64,000 nucleotides of DNA from Paraburkholderia sp. C35 (lineage in GTDB: Bacteria > Pseudomonadota > Gammaproteobacteria > Burkholderiales > Burkholderiaceae): assembly GCF_003121405.1 (NCBI RefSeq), contig NZ_QBUY01000042.1, forward strand, positions 1-64,000, written 5' to 3'. Positions 1 to 9,888 of this stretch are shown one piece after another. The notes below the pieces were generated by a model that saw nothing but the letters and a program-made list of their open reading frames with translations, made no database searches and had not been told where the DNA came from. Position 1 is the stretch's first letter, and each line of letters begins with the position of its first letter. Made by a program: the position numbers and the translations under genes.

Positions 1-87
1 GACTTGCTGCTCGCACGCAAGGAACCGGAAGGCGACCTCGCCGACGCCGATGTCGCGCGGGTGCTGGAGATGCTGCGTAACGTGTAA
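1..87 (+). CDS. sdhE: SdhE-like FAD assembly factor, C-terminal fragment
   Basis: The last 28 codons of a frame open at the left edge, ending in TAA. The tail DLLLARKEPEG followed by an acidic stretch and VLEMLRNV resembles the C-terminus of the small SdhE/YgfY family (about 90 aa), which helps attach FAD to succinate dehydrogenase flavoprotein. Position supports the call: in Burkholderia the sdhCDAB-sdhE genes sit directly before gltA, and gltA starts 92 bases downstream. Only the C-terminal third is visible, so the family call rests mainly on context. Confidence 0.7.
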   Translation, partial: DLLLARKEPEGDLADADVARVLEMLRNV

Positions 88-179
88 TTGCGGTGTAAGC
101 CTCGCCGTTACGCAGGTGAGTTTGATCCAGGCGTGCAATTATCGAAACCCTGTTTCCATACTTCGATTGAGGATGTGCT

Positions 180-1481
180 ATGACCCCGTCAGATGTTAAA
201 GCCACGCTATCGTTCAGCGACAACTCGCCGAGCGTTGAATTGCCCATTTATGCGGGCACGATGGGCCCGGATGTGATCGACATCCGTAAGCTGTACGGCC
301 AGACCGGCAAGTTCACGTATGACCCGGGCTTCATGTCGACGGCGTCGTGCAACTCGGCAATCACGTACATCGACGGTGACAAGGGCGAGCTGCTGTACCG
401 CGGCTACCCGATCGACAACCTCGCGCAAAACGCCGACTTCCTCGAAACGTGCTACCTGCTGCTGAAGGGCGAACTGCCGAACGCTGCGCAGAAGGACGAG
501 TTCGTGAAGACGGTCACGAACCACACGATGGTTCACGAGCAGATGCAGTTCTTCTTCCGTGGCTTCCGTCGCGACGCGCACCCGATGGCGATCCTCGTCG
601 CTGCAGTCGGCGCGCTGTCGGCGTTCTACCACGACTCGCTCGACATCAATAACCCGCGTCACCGCGAAGTCTCGGCAATCCGCATGATCGCCAAGCTGCC
701 GACGCTGGTCGCGATGGCGTACAAGTACTCGATCGGCCAGCCGTTCGTGTATCCGCAGAACAATCTGTCGTACAGCGCAAACTTCATGCGCATGATGTTC
801 TCGAACCCGTGCGAAGAGTACCAGGTCAACGAAGTGCTGGTTCGCGCGCTCGACCGCATCCTGATCCTGCACGCAGACCACGAGCAGAACGCTTCGACGT
901 CGACGGTGCGTCTGGCGGGTTCGTCGGGCGCGAATCCGTTCGCGTGTATCGCAGCGGGTATCGCGTGTCTGTGGGGCCCGGCGCACGGCGGTGCGAACGA
1001 AGCCGCACTGAACATGCTGGAAGAAATCGGCTCGGTCGATAACATTCCTGAGTTCATCAAGCAGGTGAAGGACAAGAACTCGGGCGTGAAGCTGATGGGC
1101 TTCGGTCACCGCGTCTACAAGAACTACGATCCGCGTGCGAAGCTGATGCGCGAAACGTGCTACGAAGTGCTGAACGAACTGGGCCTGCACGACGACCCGC
1201 TGTTCAAGCTCGCGATGGCGCTGGAAAAGATCGCGCTGGAAGACGAATACTTCGTGTCGCGCAAGCTGTACCCGAACGTCGACTTCTACTCGGGCATCGT
1301 GCAGCGCGCGCTGGGCATTCCGACGTCGATGTTCACGTGTATCTTCGCGATGGCACGTACGGTCGGCTGGATCGCACAGTGGAACGAAATGATCGGCGAT
1401 CCGGAACAGAAGATTGGCCGTCCGCGTCAGCTGTTCATCGGCGAAACGCCGCGCGAAGCATCGCCGATCGGCAAGCGTTAA
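180..1481 (+). CDS. gltA: Citrate synthase (type II, hexameric class)
   Basis: A 433-aa citrate synthase that condenses acetyl-CoA and oxaloacetate to citrate as the first TCA step; cytosolic. The three catalytic regions are present: GPAHGGANE with its His near residue 268, [14 protein letters not shown] with its His near 309, and the Asp in NVDFYSG near 367. This matches E. coli GltA His264/His305/Asp362 closely in position. Length is normal for the NADH-sensitive Gram-negative type (about 430 aa). It follows sdhE on the same strand and has its own downstream hairpin terminator. A 438-aa antisense frame is only a codon-bias shadow. Confidence 0.97.
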   Translation: MTPSDVKATLSFSDNSPSVELPIYAGTMGPDVIDIRKLYGQTGKFTYDPGFMSTASCNSAITYIDGDKGELLYRGYPIDNLAQNADFLETCYLLLKGELPNAAQKDEFVKTVTNHTMVHEQMQFFFRGFRRDAHPMAILVAAVGALSAFYHDSLDINNPRHREVSAIRMIAKLPTLVAMAYKYSIGQPFVYPQNNLSYSANFMRMMFSNPCEEYQVNEVLVRALDRILILHADHEQNASTSTVRLAGSSGANPFACIAAGIACLWGPAHGGANEAALNMLEEIGSVDNIPEFIKQVKDKNSGVKLMGFGHRVYKNYDPRAKLMRETCYEVLNELGLHDDPLFKLAMALEKIALEDEYFVSRKLYPNVDFYSGIVQRALGIPTSMFTCIFAMARTVGWIAQWNEMIGDPEQKIGRPRQLFIGETPREASPIGKR

Positions 1482-1530
1482 GCAGCCGTCGGTATATCGG
1501 CGCGGTTTCCGCGCTGAATGCATCGAATGA

Positions 1531-1565
1531 AACGCCTCAACGGTTCGCCGTTGGGGCGTTTTGTT
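1531..1565 (+). terminator. Rho-independent terminator after gltA
   Basis: A 13-bp stem with a TTCG loop, AACGCCTCAACGG pairing with CCGTTGGGGCGTT (one G-T wobble), followed by TTTTGTTCT. It lies 50 bases after the gltA stop. Confidence 0.85.
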
Positions 1566-1584
1566 CTATAGGCCGTCTGGCCAG

Positions 1585-1768
1585 GCCGGGATGCGCTTGA
1601 CCCAAAACCGGGAAGAAGCAATAATTACATCTGAAAACTACGTACCAGCGGGTGCGAAAAACGTAGCGCCGCCCGGCAAGCCGGGTCCCACCTGGAGTGG
1701 GAGTTCTGTCGAAAGGCAGATAGAGAATCCCGCATGCAACGGCCACCTTGAGTGGCCGTTTGTTTTTT
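1585..1768 (+). ncRNA. Candidate structured small RNA between gltA and a hypothetical gene
   Basis: The stretch lies after the gltA terminator and ends in its own plus-strand terminator. It contains at least four local hairpins: CTACGT/ACGTAG (1638-1666), CCCGG-CAAG-CCGGG (1672-1685), CCCAC/GTGGG (1687-1701), and CTGTC-GAAA-GGCAG (1706-1719) with a GNRA loop. A long-range pair, CGGGAT (1587-1592) with ATCCCG (1727-1732), would close the whole fold. It is followed by AACGGCCAC/GTGGCCGTT and a T run. I do not recognise the family, and no promoter was identified. It could also be processed from the gltA 3' region. Confidence 0.45.
1738..1768 (+). terminator. Plus-strand terminator ending the candidate small RNA
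   Basis: Perfect 9-bp stem AACGGCCAC / GTGGCCGTT with loop CTTGA, followed by TGTTTTTTC. There is no T run on the opposite strand, so it is directional and does not serve the convergent gene that ends at 1776. Confidence 0.8.
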
Positions 1769-1775
1769 CTGCTTT

Positions 1776-2372
1776 CTATCTGCGAACCTTTTTCCCGAGA
1801 TATGCCGCGCGGAGAAGCGTCGCGAAGCCAATCTTGCCGGCTTTTTCCTGACGTTTCGTCAATCCCTTGTCCAGCACGTAGGCCGACTGGATCCGAAGCA
1901 CCATGCGTCGCTTGCGGATTCGGTCTCGCTCGGCTTCGAAAAAGACTGCGTAGAGCGTCGTCGTGCCGTCTTCATTCATGTTTTCGAGCGTGACGAAGTT
2001 AGGCTGATTCTCGTTAGCCACCGTAATGCGCCGCGACGGAAGTTGAATGACGATCTCTCTCAGATATCTTCGTGAAAGTTTGTATCGCTGTGGGTCCAGT
2101 ACGCGGCGCTCTTTACCGTGATCGTAGATCTCGTCGTCTGGTATCAGATCGGTTGGGCGAGCATCCCATCGGAAGCTGTGGGTAAAGCAGTGGCACGAGA
2201 AAAGAACGAGCACGGTGATGTCACCGCCTAGTCCAAGGTCGGTCTTGAAAGTGAATGCATCGAGATGATTGAGATTCCACGGAATTCCACGGTAGCTCAC
2301 ATCGGAAAAACGGTGTGCGGGCTCGTGCAAACGCTCGGCTATCAGACACTCAGGTTGTGACATCGATGGCAT
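1776..2372 (-). CDS. Hypothetical protein, conserved-looking
   Basis: A frame of about 198 aa from the ATG at 2372. I do not assign a family. The composition looks coding: DAFTFKTDLGLGGDITVLVLF near the middle, a basic and polar C-terminal half (LSRRYLREIVIQLPSRRITV), and AGKIGFATLLRAAYLGKKVRR at the end. No signal peptide or clear membrane helix is seen. It resembles uncharacterised stand-alone proteins of Burkholderia, from memory. The frame stays open upstream to 2561 and the start is uncertain: the ATG at 2363 is an alternative and neither has a strong ribosome-binding site. Codon use is less GC3-biased than in gltA or leuC, which suggests a mobile or relaxed gene. Confidence 0.6.
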   Translation of the reverse strand: MPSMSQPECLIAERLHEPAHRFSDVSYRGIPWNLNHLDAFTFKTDLGLGGDITVLVLFSCHCFTHSFRWDARPTDLIPDDEIYDHGKERRVLDPQRYKLSRRYLREIVIQLPSRRITVANENQPNFVTLENMNEDGTTTLYAVFFEAERDRIRKRRMVLRIQSAYVLDKGLTKRQEKAGKIGFATLLRAAYLGKKVRR

Positions 2373-2619
2373 GGTCAGGGAGACTAACCATGCTATGTCG
2401 CGCACCAGAATGACCGCTATAGACCGTTTGGCCAACCAGGCGCATGTCGTCGCGTGGTCTGAAGCCTCACCCTGGGTACTACCGATACAGGTATCGGCAC
2501 TACCACCCAACTCCATGTTTTTTATCGGTTTTCTCGATATCTGGTGGTCCCGGAAAGGCAACTGCGTGGCATAATCGACCGGACACAGTCAGCCCGAAGT
2601 CATTACTACCCCGCATACC

Positions 2620-4029
2620 ATGGCACAGACTCTCTACGACAAATTGTGGAACACGCACGTGGTCCACACGGAAGAAGACGGTACGACGATTCTCTATATC
2701 GACCGTCAACTGCTGCATGAAGTGACCAGCCCGCAGGCGTTCGAAGGGCTGAAGATGGCCGAGCGCCCGGTGTGGCGCATCAGCGCGAATCTGGCGGTGT
2801 CGGACCACAACGTGCCGACCACGGATCGCAGCCACGGCATCGCAGATCCCGTCTCGAAGCTGCAGGTCGATACGCTCGACGCGAATTGCGACGCCTTCGG
2901 CATCACGCAGTTCAAGATGAACGACATGCGTCAGGGCATCGTGCACATCATCGGGCCGGAGCAGGGCGCGACGCTGCCGGGCATGACCATCGTCTGCGGC
3001 GACTCGCACACGTCCACGCACGGCGCGTTCGGCGCGCTGGCGCACGGCATCGGCACATCGGAAGTCGAGCACGTGCTGGCCACGCAAACGCTCTTGCAGA
3101 AGAAAAGCAAGAACATGCTGGTGAAAGTGGAAGGCCAGTTGCCGCGCGGCTGCACGGCGAAGGACATCGTGCTCGCCATCATCGGCAAGATCGGCACGGC
3201 GGGCGGCACGGGCTATGCCATCGAATTCGGCGGCTCGACCATCCGCGCGCTGTCGATGGAAGGCCGCATGACCGTCTGCAACATGGCGATCGAAGCGGGC
3301 GCGCGCGCCGGCATGGTCGCCGTCGACGATACGACCATCGAATACCTGAAAGGCCGTCCGTTCTCGCCGCAAGGCGTTGAGTGGGATCAGGCTGTCGAAT
3401 ACTGGAAGCAGTTTAAATCCGACGACGGCGCGCATTTTGATCGCGTGGTCGAACTGAACGCCGCTGAGATCGTGCCGCAGGTGACGTGGGGCACGTCGCC
3501 GGAAATGGTTACGTCCATCGACGGACGCGTGCCGGATCCGGAAAAGGAAAAAGATCCCGTCAAGCGTGACGCGATGGAACGCGCGCTGCAATACATGGCG
3601 CTGCAACCGAACCTGCCCATCGAATCGATCAAGCCGGACAAGGTCTTCATCGGTTCGTGCACGAACGCGCGTATCGAAGATATCCGCGCGGCTGCGTGGG
3701 TCGTGAAGAAGCTGGGCCGTCGTGTCGCGTCGAACATCCGTCTGGCGATGGTCGTGCCGGGTTCGGGTCTCGTGAAGGCGCAAGCCGAGCGCGAAGGCCT
3801 CGACAAGGTCTTCACGGACGCGGGTTTCGAATGGCGCGAGCCGGGCTGCTCGATGTGTCTCGCGATGAACGCCGACCGCCTCGCACCGGGCGAGCGTTGT
3901 GCATCCACGTCGAACCGCAACTTCGAAGGCCGTCAGGGCGCGGGCGGACGCACGCACCTCGTGAGTCCTGCAATGGCAGCGGCTGCCGCCATCGAAGGGC
4001 ATTTCGTCGACATTCGCAAGCTGGGATAA
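2620..4029 (+). CDS. leuC: 3-isopropylmalate dehydratase large subunit
   Basis: A 469-aa aconitase-superfamily subunit. With LeuD it isomerises 2-isopropylmalate to 3-isopropylmalate in leucine synthesis. The three cysteines that would ligate the 4Fe-4S cluster are at residue 347 ([15 protein letters not shown]) and residues 410 and 413 (GCSMCLAMN), matching the E. coli LeuC layout. The substrate-loop signature [15 protein letters not shown] is intact. It is first in leuC-(entericidin-like)-leuD-leuB. The 247 bases upstream hold a small perfect hairpin (CCGATAC/GTATCGG, 2482-2497), but I saw no leucine-codon leader peptide. Confidence 0.97.
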   Translation: MAQTLYDKLWNTHVVHTEEDGTTILYIDRQLLHEVTSPQAFEGLKMAERPVWRISANLAVSDHNVPTTDRSHGIADPVSKLQVDTLDANCDAFGITQFKMNDMRQGIVHIIGPEQGATLPGMTIVCGDSHTSTHGAFGALAHGIGTSEVEHVLATQTLLQKKSKNMLVKVEGQLPRGCTAKDIVLAIIGKIGTAGGTGYAIEFGGSTIRALSMEGRMTVCNMAIEAGARAGMVAVDDTTIEYLKGRPFSPQGVEWDQAVEYWKQFKSDDGAHFDRVVELNAAEIVPQVTWGTSPEMVTSIDGRVPDPEKEKDPVKRDAMERALQYMALQPNLPIESIKPDKVFIGSCTNARIEDIRAAAWVVKKLGRRVASNIRLAMVVPGSGLVKAQAEREGLDKVFTDAGFEWREPGCSMCLAMNADRLAPGERCASTSNRNFEGRQGAGGRTHLVSPAMAAAAAIEGHFVDIRKLG

Positions 4030-4036
4030 ACGTCTT

Positions 4037-4189
4037 ATGAACATCGATCGCACCGCATTTCTGCGCCGATTCGCACTCGCGACGCTAGCCGGGCTGCTGC
4101 TCGGCCTCGCTGGTTGCAACACGGTGCATGGCTTCGGCGAAGATCTGCAGCATCTGGGCGGATCGATCAGCAACAAGGCGTCGCAGTAA
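4037..4189 (+). CDS. Entericidin A/B-family small lipoprotein
   Basis: A 50-aa ORF starting 8 bases after the leuC stop. The N-terminus is basic (MNIDRTAFLRRF), followed by a hydrophobic stretch and a lipobox LAGC (Cys at about residue 28), so it is predicted to be lipidated and exported. The mature part, NTVHGFGEDLQHLGGSISNKA, is the hallmark of EcnA/EcnB-type peptides. Members are small envelope lipoproteins linked to a stress-related toxin/antidote pair in enterics; function in Burkholderia is not established. It lies inside the leu operon between leuC and leuD and is probably co-transcribed. Confidence 0.85.
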   Translation: MNIDRTAFLRRFALATLAGLLLGLAGCNTVHGFGEDLQHLGGSISNKASQ

Positions 4190-4265
4190 GCGGATTTTGT
4201 CTCGCCGGAAGGCGCGAGCGCTACGTTTGCGCATTCCCTTCCGGCCTCGAACAGGCTAAAGCGTC

Positions 4266-4919
4266 ATGGATAAATTCACTGTACATACCGGCGTCGTGGC
4301 GCCGCTCGATCGCGAAAACGTCGATACCGACGCGATCATTCCGAAGCAGTTTCTGAAGTCGATCAAGCGCACGGGCTTTGGTCCGAATGCGTTCGACGAA
4401 TGGCGTTATCTCGATCACGGCGAGCCGGGTCAGGACAACTCGAAGCGTCCGCTGAACCCCGATTTCGTGCTGAACCAGCCGCGTTATCAGGGCGCGTCCG
4501 TGCTGCTCGCGCGCCAGAACTTCGGCTGCGGCAGTTCGCGCGAGCACGCGCCGTGGGCGCTGCAACAGTACGGCTTCCGCGCGATCATCGCGCCGAGCTT
4601 CGCGGACATCTTCTACAACAACTGCTTCAAGAACGGTCTGCTGCCGATCGTGCTGACTGAGCAGCAGGTCGACCATCTGTTCAACGAAACATTCGCGTTC
4701 AACGGCTTCCAGTTGACCGTCGATCTGGAAAAGCAGGTCGTGCGCACGTCGGACGGCAGCACGGAGTATCCGTTCGAAGTCGCCGCGTTCCGCAAGTACT
4801 GCCTGCTGAACGGTTTCGACGATATCGGCCTCACGCTGCGTCACGCGGACAAGATTCGCCAGTACGAAGCCGAGCGCATCGCGAAGCAGCCGTGGCTCAA
4901 CAACCGCCTCGTGCGCTGA
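4266..4919 (+). CDS. leuD: 3-isopropylmalate dehydratase small subunit
   Basis: A 217-aa swivel-domain partner of LeuC. Typical motifs are present: [16 protein letters not shown] near the N-terminus, and [15 protein letters not shown] around residue 84, which contributes substrate-binding residues. The length is a little above E. coli LeuD (201 aa), as is usual for beta-proteobacteria. It starts 76 bases after the entericidin-like gene and is followed 46 bases later by leuB. Confidence 0.96.
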   Translation: MDKFTVHTGVVAPLDRENVDTDAIIPKQFLKSIKRTGFGPNAFDEWRYLDHGEPGQDNSKRPLNPDFVLNQPRYQGASVLLARQNFGCGSSREHAPWALQQYGFRAIIAPSFADIFYNNCFKNGLLPIVLTEQQVDHLFNETFAFNGFQLTVDLEKQVVRTSDGSTEYPFEVAAFRKYCLLNGFDDIGLTLRHADKIRQYEAERIAKQPWLNNRLVR

Positions 4920-4965
4920 TGCGCGCCTGAGATCGAAGCCAGACAGAAACCAGAAAGGAATACGC

Positions 4966-6033
4966 ATGAAGATCGCAGTGTTGCCGGGCGACGGCATTGG
5001 CAAGGAAATCGTCAAGGAAGCAGTCAAGGTGCTGAACGTGCTCGGCGAAAAGTTCGAGCTCGAAGAAGCGCCCGTTGGCGGCGCGGGCTACGAAGCGGCG
5101 GGTCATCCGCTGCCGGAAGCGACGCTGAAGCTCGCGAAGGAAGCCGACGCGATCCTGTTCGGCGCTGTCGGCGACTGGAAGTACGACTCGCTCGAGCGCG
5201 CGCTGCGCCCGGAACAAGCCATTCTGGGTCTGCGCAAGCATCTGCAACTGTTCGCGAACTTCCGTCCGGCCATCTGCTATCCGCAGCTGACGGGCGCGTC
5301 GTCGCTGAAGCCGGAAATCGTTTCGGGCCTCGACATCCTGATCGTGCGTGAACTGAACGGCGATATTTACTTTGGCTCGCCGCGCGGCGTGCGTGCTGCG
5401 CCGGACGGGCCGTTCGAAGGCGCGAAAGAAGGCTTCGACACGATGCGTTATTCGGAACCCGAAGTGCGCCGCATCGCGCATGTCGCGTTTCAGGCAGCGC
5501 AAAAGCGCGACAAGAAGCTGACTTCCGTCGACAAGGCGAACGTGCTCGAAACGTCGCAATTGTGGAAGGACGTGATGATCGATGTCTCGAAGGAATACGC
5601 GGACGTCGAGCTGTCGCACATGTACGTCGACAACGCGGCAATGCAACTCGTGAAGGCGCCGAAGTCGTTCGACGTGATCGTCACGGGCAATATGTTCGGC
5701 GACATTCTGTCGGACGAAGCGGCGATGTTGACGGGCTCGATCGGCATGCTGCCGTCGGCTTCGCTCGACAAGAACAACAAGGGTCTGTACGAGCCGTCGC
5801 ACGGTTCGGCTCCGGATATCGCGGGCAAGGGCATCGCGAATCCGCTGGCTACGATTCTTTCGGCTGCAATGATGCTTCGCTATTCGCTGGGCAAGGCCGA
5901 GCAGGCTGATCGCATCGAAAACGCCGTGAAAAAGGTGCTCGAACAGGGATATCGCACGGGCGACATCCTCACGCCGGGTTGCAAGCAGGTCGGCACGGAA
6001 GCGATGGGCGACGCTGTGATCGCTGCGCTGTAA
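4966..6033 (+). CDS. leuB: 3-isopropylmalate dehydrogenase
   Basis: A 355-aa member of the isocitrate/isopropylmalate dehydrogenase family. It oxidises and decarboxylates 3-isopropylmalate with NAD+ to 2-ketoisocaproate. Visible motifs are the N-terminal GDGIGKEIV, the substrate arginines in [14 protein letters not shown], the Asp-rich metal site [13 protein letters not shown], and the NAD-binding segment [19 protein letters not shown] good ribosome-binding site (AGAAAGGAA) precedes the ATG. It is the last leu gene, and a hairpin follows. Confidence 0.97.
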   Translation: MKIAVLPGDGIGKEIVKEAVKVLNVLGEKFELEEAPVGGAGYEAAGHPLPEATLKLAKEADAILFGAVGDWKYDSLERALRPEQAILGLRKHLQLFANFRPAICYPQLTGASSLKPEIVSGLDILIVRELNGDIYFGSPRGVRAAPDGPFEGAKEGFDTMRYSEPEVRRIAHVAFQAAQKRDKKLTSVDKANVLETSQLWKDVMIDVSKEYADVELSHMYVDNAAMQLVKAPKSFDVIVTGNMFGDILSDEAAMLTGSIGMLPSASLDKNNKGLYEPSHGSAPDIAGKGIANPLATILSAAMMLRYSLGKAEQADRIENAVKKVLEQGYRTGDILTPGCKQVGTEAMGDAVIAAL

Positions 6034-6047
6034 TTGTTGAGAAATAC

Positions 6048-6080
6048 GCGTGAATCGGCCGGTTTTGGGCTGATTCACGC
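6048..6080 (+). terminator. Stem-loop after leuB
   Basis: GCGTGAATC pairs with GATTCACGC, with an extra GCC/GGC pair inside and a GGTTTTG loop. There is no T run, so it may be a weak or Rho-assisted terminator, or a 3'-end stabiliser. Confidence 0.5.
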
Positions 6081-6131
6081 TATTCGCGGCGCCCGCGCCG
6101 CACAAATCGGGTTTTCGTGTAGACTCATGTG

Positions 6132-6248
6132 ATGGCGACGATTCCTCAAATCTCCTCGATTTCGACACTGCGCGGCAAAACGGCCCGCGTGGTTGCGCTC
6201 GCCATTACCATCAAAACGATTACCCCGAAAACGATCACGAAGCGCTGA
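6132..6248 (+). CDS. Thr/Ile-rich leader peptide upstream of asd (candidate attenuator)
   Basis: A 38-codon ORF beginning MATIPQISS and ending AITIKTITPKTITKR before TGA. Eight Thr and seven Ile codons make up 39 percent of it, and nine of the last fourteen residues are Thr or Ile, like E. coli ThrL. It ends 84 bases before asd, whose product makes the precursor of threonine and isoleucine. A TGTAGACT element at 6116-6123 could be a -10 box, which would make the transcript nearly leaderless, and no Shine-Dalgarno is visible. Alternative hairpins follow (6260-6308). Function as an attenuator is inferred. Confidence 0.6.
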   Translation: MATIPQISSISTLRGKTARVVALAITIKTITPKTITKR

Positions 6249-6259
6249 TCGTCTGTCGT

Positions 6260-6308
6260 GCCCGCCCATCTTCCCCGCGCGGTCACTGCGGGCAAAGATG
6301 CGGGGAAG
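6260..6308 (+). promoter_or_regulatory. Mutually exclusive hairpins between the Thr/Ile leader and asd
   Basis: Three pairings compete. GCCCGC (6260-6265) pairs with GCGGGC (6288-6293). CATCTT (6267-6272) pairs with AAGATG (6295-6300). CTTCCCCGC (6270-6278) pairs with GCGGGGAAG (6300-6308). They overlap or cross, so they cannot all form. This is the geometry expected of an attenuator in which a ribosome stalled in the leader ORF changes the fold. No T run follows, so control could be translational or Rho-dependent; the asd ribosome-binding site GAAGGG is at 6318-6323. Confidence 0.5.
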
Positions 6309-6332
6309 TGTCCATTCGAAGGGTATGAAGTC

Positions 6333-7454
6333 ATGAACGTAGGTCTCGTAGGTTGGCGCGGCATGGTCGGCAGCGTCCTCATGCAACGTATGCAAGAGGA
6401 AGGCGATTTCGATCTGATCGAACCGGTGTTTTTCAGCACCAGCAACGCGGGCGGCAATGCGCCGTCGTTCGCCAAAAACGAGACCAAGCTCAAAGATGCG
6501 TCGAGCATCGACGACCTGAAGAAGTGCGACGCGATCATCTCCTGCCAGGGCGGCGACTACACCAACGAAGTGTTCCCGAAGCTGCGCGCAGCCGGCTGGA
6601 ACGGTTACTGGATCGACGCGGCTTCGTCGCTGCGCATGAAGGATGACGCCGTCATCATTCTCGATCCCGTCAACCTCGACGTGATCAAGAACGCGCTGGT
6701 CAAGGGCCAGAAGAATTTCATCGGCGGCAACTGCACGGTCAGCCTGATGCTGATGGCATTGGGCGGCCTGTTCCGCGACAACCTCGTCGACTGGATGACG
6801 GCCATGACGTATCAGGCCGCATCGGGTGCGGGCGCGCAGAACATGCGTGAACTGCTGAGCCAGATGGGCACGCTCAACGGCGCAGTGAAGGACGAACTGG
6901 CGAATCCGTCGTCGGCCATTCTCGACATCGACCGCCGCGTGCTGGCCGCAATGAACAGCGACAGCATGCCGACCGATCACTTCGGCGTGCCGCTCGCCGG
7001 CTCGCTGATTCCGTGGATCGACAAGGATCTCGGCAACGGCATGTCGAAGGAAGAGTGGAAGGGCGGCGCGGAAACCAACAAGATTCTCGGCAAGCCGGCC
7101 ATGGGCCAGCCGGGTTCGATTCCCGTCGACGGTCTGTGCGTGCGTATCGGCGCAATGCGCTGCCACTCGCAGGCGCTGACCATCAAGCTGAAGAAAGACG
7201 TGCCGCTCGACGAAGTGAACGACATTCTGGCTTCGGCGAACGACTGGGTGAAGGTCGTGCCGAACGAGCGTGAAGCGTCGATGCGCGATCTGTCGCCGGC
7301 AGTCGTCACGGGCACGCTGACGGTCCCCGTCGGCCGCGTGCGCAAGCTCGCGATGGGCGGCGAATATCTGTCCGCATTCACGGTCGGCGACCAGTTGCTG
7401 TGGGGTGCTGCAGAGCCGCTGCGTCGTATGCTTCGCATTCTGCTCGACAAGTAA
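6333..7454 (+). CDS. asd: Aspartate-semialdehyde dehydrogenase
   Basis: A 373-aa enzyme reducing aspartyl phosphate to aspartate-4-semialdehyde with NADPH, the branch point to lysine/diaminopimelate, methionine, threonine and isoleucine. The N-terminus [20 protein letters not shown] is the nucleotide-binding fold. The catalytic Cys is at residue 134 ([10 protein letters not shown]), and the base His is at about 278 ([12 protein letters not shown]), matching the E. coli-type enzyme (Cys135). The frame is open 25 codons further upstream, but the start at 6333 gives the family length and has a GAAGGG site. Confidence 0.97.
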   Translation: MNVGLVGWRGMVGSVLMQRMQEEGDFDLIEPVFFSTSNAGGNAPSFAKNETKLKDASSIDDLKKCDAIISCQGGDYTNEVFPKLRAAGWNGYWIDAASSLRMKDDAVIILDPVNLDVIKNALVKGQKNFIGGNCTVSLMLMALGGLFRDNLVDWMTAMTYQAASGAGAQNMRELLSQMGTLNGAVKDELANPSSAILDIDRRVLAAMNSDSMPTDHFGVPLAGSLIPWIDKDLGNGMSKEEWKGGAETNKILGKPAMGQPGSIPVDGLCVRIGAMRCHSQALTIKLKKDVPLDEVNDILASANDWVKVVPNEREASMRDLSPAVVTGTLTVPVGRVRKLAMGGEYLSAFTVGDQLLWGAAEPLRRMLRILLDK

Positions 7455-7496
7455 AGTAAACTAGCGCGTTAGCTGATCGACGCGTAGAAAACTTCC

Positions 7497-7528
7497 AAAA
7501 AGCGTCGCGAATTTCGCGGCGCTTTTTT
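7497..7528 (+). terminator. Rho-independent terminator after asd
   Basis: AAAAAGCG-CGCGAA pairs with TTCGCG-CGCTTTTT, with one mismatch, and ends in six T residues. It separates asd from fimV. Confidence 0.9.
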
Positions 7529-7599
7529 ATTGTGCATTTCAGAATTTTGTCGCCAACACTTCTAAGCATGCGCCGCACGACCGCGCACGAAAGGTCCCG

Positions 7600-9888
7600 A
7601 TGACGGCCCGTTTCCTTCATCTTCAAGCCGCCACACGCAGCGGCTCGCAACGGATTGCGGCAGCTGTCGCAATCGTCTTCGCCACTGCAGTTTCGATTCC
7701 GGGCGCTGCGTATGCGCAAACGGCGGCCACGGGCGCTGCAAGCGCAGCGGCGTCGGCGAGTGCGCCCGCTGGCGCAGCGTCGGGCGGCACGCAATTCACC
7801 GTTCAGCCTGGCCAATCGCTCAACGATGCCGCCGTCGCGATGACGCAGTCGCGTGATCGCGCGGTGCTCGCGCGCGCGGCCAAGGCGATTTTCGACGCGA
7901 ATCCGAACGCATTCATGGGGCATGATCCGAGCCGCTTGCGGTTGGGCTCGGTGCTGAACCTGCCCGCCGTCGATGCGACGGGTGCGGCGATTGGTGGAGC
8001 GTCGGATGCGGCTGCGGCGAGTGGCAGTACGTCCGCAGCGGCTTCCGCGCCTGCGTCTGCGTCTGCTTCGGCGGCCGCGTCGGCGAGTGCCGCGGCAGGC
8101 GCCTCGGCATCTGCGGCCATGCAGCAAAACGCCAGCGCGCCCGCGGCAACAGAAACAGCATCTGCAACCGCAGCGAGCGCATTGCCCACGAGCAGCGCTG
8201 CCGCGCCCGCGGTCACGAGCGGCACGCAAACCTACACCGGCTCGATCTCAGGCAGCGAAGCATCGGCCACATCGACCGGCACATCTGCCAATAGCAGTGC
8301 ACAGACAGCATCGCAGGCGCGTCCGTCGAGTCTGCAACAACTGCTCGCGCTGAAAAATCGCGTGCTGATGGAGTTGCAGAAGCACGGTATCGGCAAGCCG
8401 CCTGTGACGAATGGCAATGCCGCTGCGCCGGGCGCAGCACAGCCTGCGAGCGCGGCGCCTGGCGCTGCTGCTACCGCCCAGCCCACGCCGGCGGCGCAGC
8501 CTGCCAATCAGGCGACAGGCATTCCGCAGGAGTATCTGGGCGGTGCCGCTATCGTTGGTGCAGGACTGGTGGCGCTGCTGGCTGGCTGGTCGATGCGTCG
8601 CCGTCGCAAGGCGGCGCGCGCTCAGGCTGCCGCCAACGACGACATAACGCGTGACGAAGAAACGTCGGCGTTCGCGCCCGCGCCGGCCGCCGTCGCATCT
8701 CACGACACAGCGCCTGCAGTGGAGCAGACGCAGCCGGAAGCTGAGGCTCACGAAGCGCATGAAGCGCATGAAGCGCCTCATGCTGCATCGGCGGAAGCCA
8801 TTCCGCACGATGTCGAGCATGAAGCGCAGCCAAAGCACGAACCCGAAACCTTCGATGCCGCTTCCGCCGAAGCCGCGCTCGACGCCGCCGCTACGCTCGG
8901 CGCCGACGCATTGCCACGCGAATCGCTCGATCCGGCGCGTGAAGAAGCGCGTGCAGCCGAAGCAGCCGAACTGGAGCAGGCCGCGCGTGAACACGAGCAG
9001 ACGCCGGATGAACTGGCCGCCGCCACGCCAGCCGCAGACCTGCCGCTCGACGAGGCACCGATCCACGAACCCGTGGAACCCCATTTCGTCGAACCGATCG
9101 AAGCCCCGCACGCTGAGTCTGACGCGAAAGACCGGCCTTTCGTGCTCGACCTCGGCACGACGGCGGGAAGCGAGCAGCACGAACCGACGTTCGAACAGCC
9201 GGTTGGGTCCGCCGCGCCGCCGATTCAACTGAGCCACGTCGAACCGTCCGCGCAGCACGAACAGCTGATCGAGCCGCTGCCCGAACTCGTCGACGAATTG
9301 CATGCGGACGAAGCCGAGGCTGCCGACGAGACGCAAAACCGCGCGGCGGCGTCGCTTCCGCTCGGCGCACCGCCGCCGCTGGAACCGGCCGTGCCGGATG
9401 CCTTCCCGCGCGATGCGATGCGCGCGCTCGACAGCATCGACGATTTTGCGTTGCCGCCGCGCGTCGAGACGGCTGCGCCGGGTTCGTCCGATTCGCACGC
9501 TGTGACGCAGCCGGTCGTTTCGCCCGGCATTACCGCGCAGCAGGCCGTGCCATCGCACGCGCCGCAGGTGCCGACGGCGGGCGAGGAGATCATCGCCGGC
9601 ACTGCGGGCGCCGCAGCCGTCGCCGGTCTGGGCGCAGCCCGTTTCGGGGCGTTGAAGCTCGATTTCGACCTGGAACTGCCGCCGTCGCCGTCGCAGGTGG
9701 TGCCCACGTTCACGCCTCAGGAAGTCGCGCGCATCTCGCGCAACAAGCTCGATCTGGCTGTCGAATATATCGATCTCGGCGACCTCGTCGGTGCGCGCAC
9801 GCTGATCAACGAAGTGATCGAATCGAACGATGTAGACACGCGCGCCGACGCTCGCGCGCTGCTGTCGACGCTCGCGCCGCTTTCGTGA
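7600..9888 (+). CDS. fimV: FimV-like peptidoglycan-binding membrane protein
   Basis: A 762-aa inner-membrane protein of the FimV/HubP family, which organises type IV pili, polar landmarks or twitching. Order of parts: signal peptide or anchor (1-40, ending AYAQ); LysM-like peptidoglycan-binding region (about 66-127, FTVQPGQSL to VLNLP); Ala/Ser-rich linker; transmembrane helix about 312-332 followed by RRRRK; long acidic Glu/Ala/His-rich cytoplasmic region; conserved FimV C-terminal motif at 715-762 ([24 protein letters not shown]). It lies directly before truA, as in many beta- and gamma-proteobacteria, and its stop overlaps the truA start (TGATG). Confidence 0.9.
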   Translation: MTARFLHLQAATRSGSQRIAAAVAIVFATAVSIPGAAYAQTAATGAASAAASASAPAGAASGGTQFTVQPGQSLNDAAVAMTQSRDRAVLARAAKAIFDANPNAFMGHDPSRLRLGSVLNLPAVDATGAAIGGASDAAAASGSTSAAASAPASASASAAASASAAAGASASAAMQQNASAPAATETASATAASALPTSSAAAPAVTSGTQTYTGSISGSEASATSTGTSANSSAQTASQARPSSLQQLLALKNRVLMELQKHGIGKPPVTNGNAAAPGAAQPASAAPGAAATAQPTPAAQPANQATGIPQEYLGGAAIVGAGLVALLAGWSMRRRRKAARAQAAANDDITRDEETSAFAPAPAAVASHDTAPAVEQTQPEAEAHEAHEAHEAPHAASAEAIPHDVEHEAQPKHEPETFDAASAEAALDAAATLGADALPRESLDPAREEARAAEAAELEQAAREHEQTPDELAAATPAADLPLDEAPIHEPVEPHFVEPIEAPHAESDAKDRPFVLDLGTTAGSEQHEPTFEQPVGSAAPPIQLSHVEPSAQHEQLIEPLPELVDELHADEAEAADETQNRAAASLPLGAPPPLEPAVPDAFPRDAMRALDSIDDFALPPRVETAAPGSSDSHAVTQPVVSPGITAQQAVPSHAPQVPTAGEEIIAGTAGAAAVAGLGAARFGALKLDFDLELPPSPSQVVPTFTPQEVARISRNKLDLAVEYIDLGDLVGARTLINEVIESNDVDTRADARALLSTLAPLS

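Noticed and set aside
207-1523. 438-codon minus-strand frame opposite gltA
   Set aside because: Arg/His/Val-rich shadow made by GC3 bias of gltA; no family features.
2373-2619. Leucine attenuator before leuC
   Set aside because: No ORF with a run of Leu codons and no terminator/antiterminator pair; only one small hairpin.
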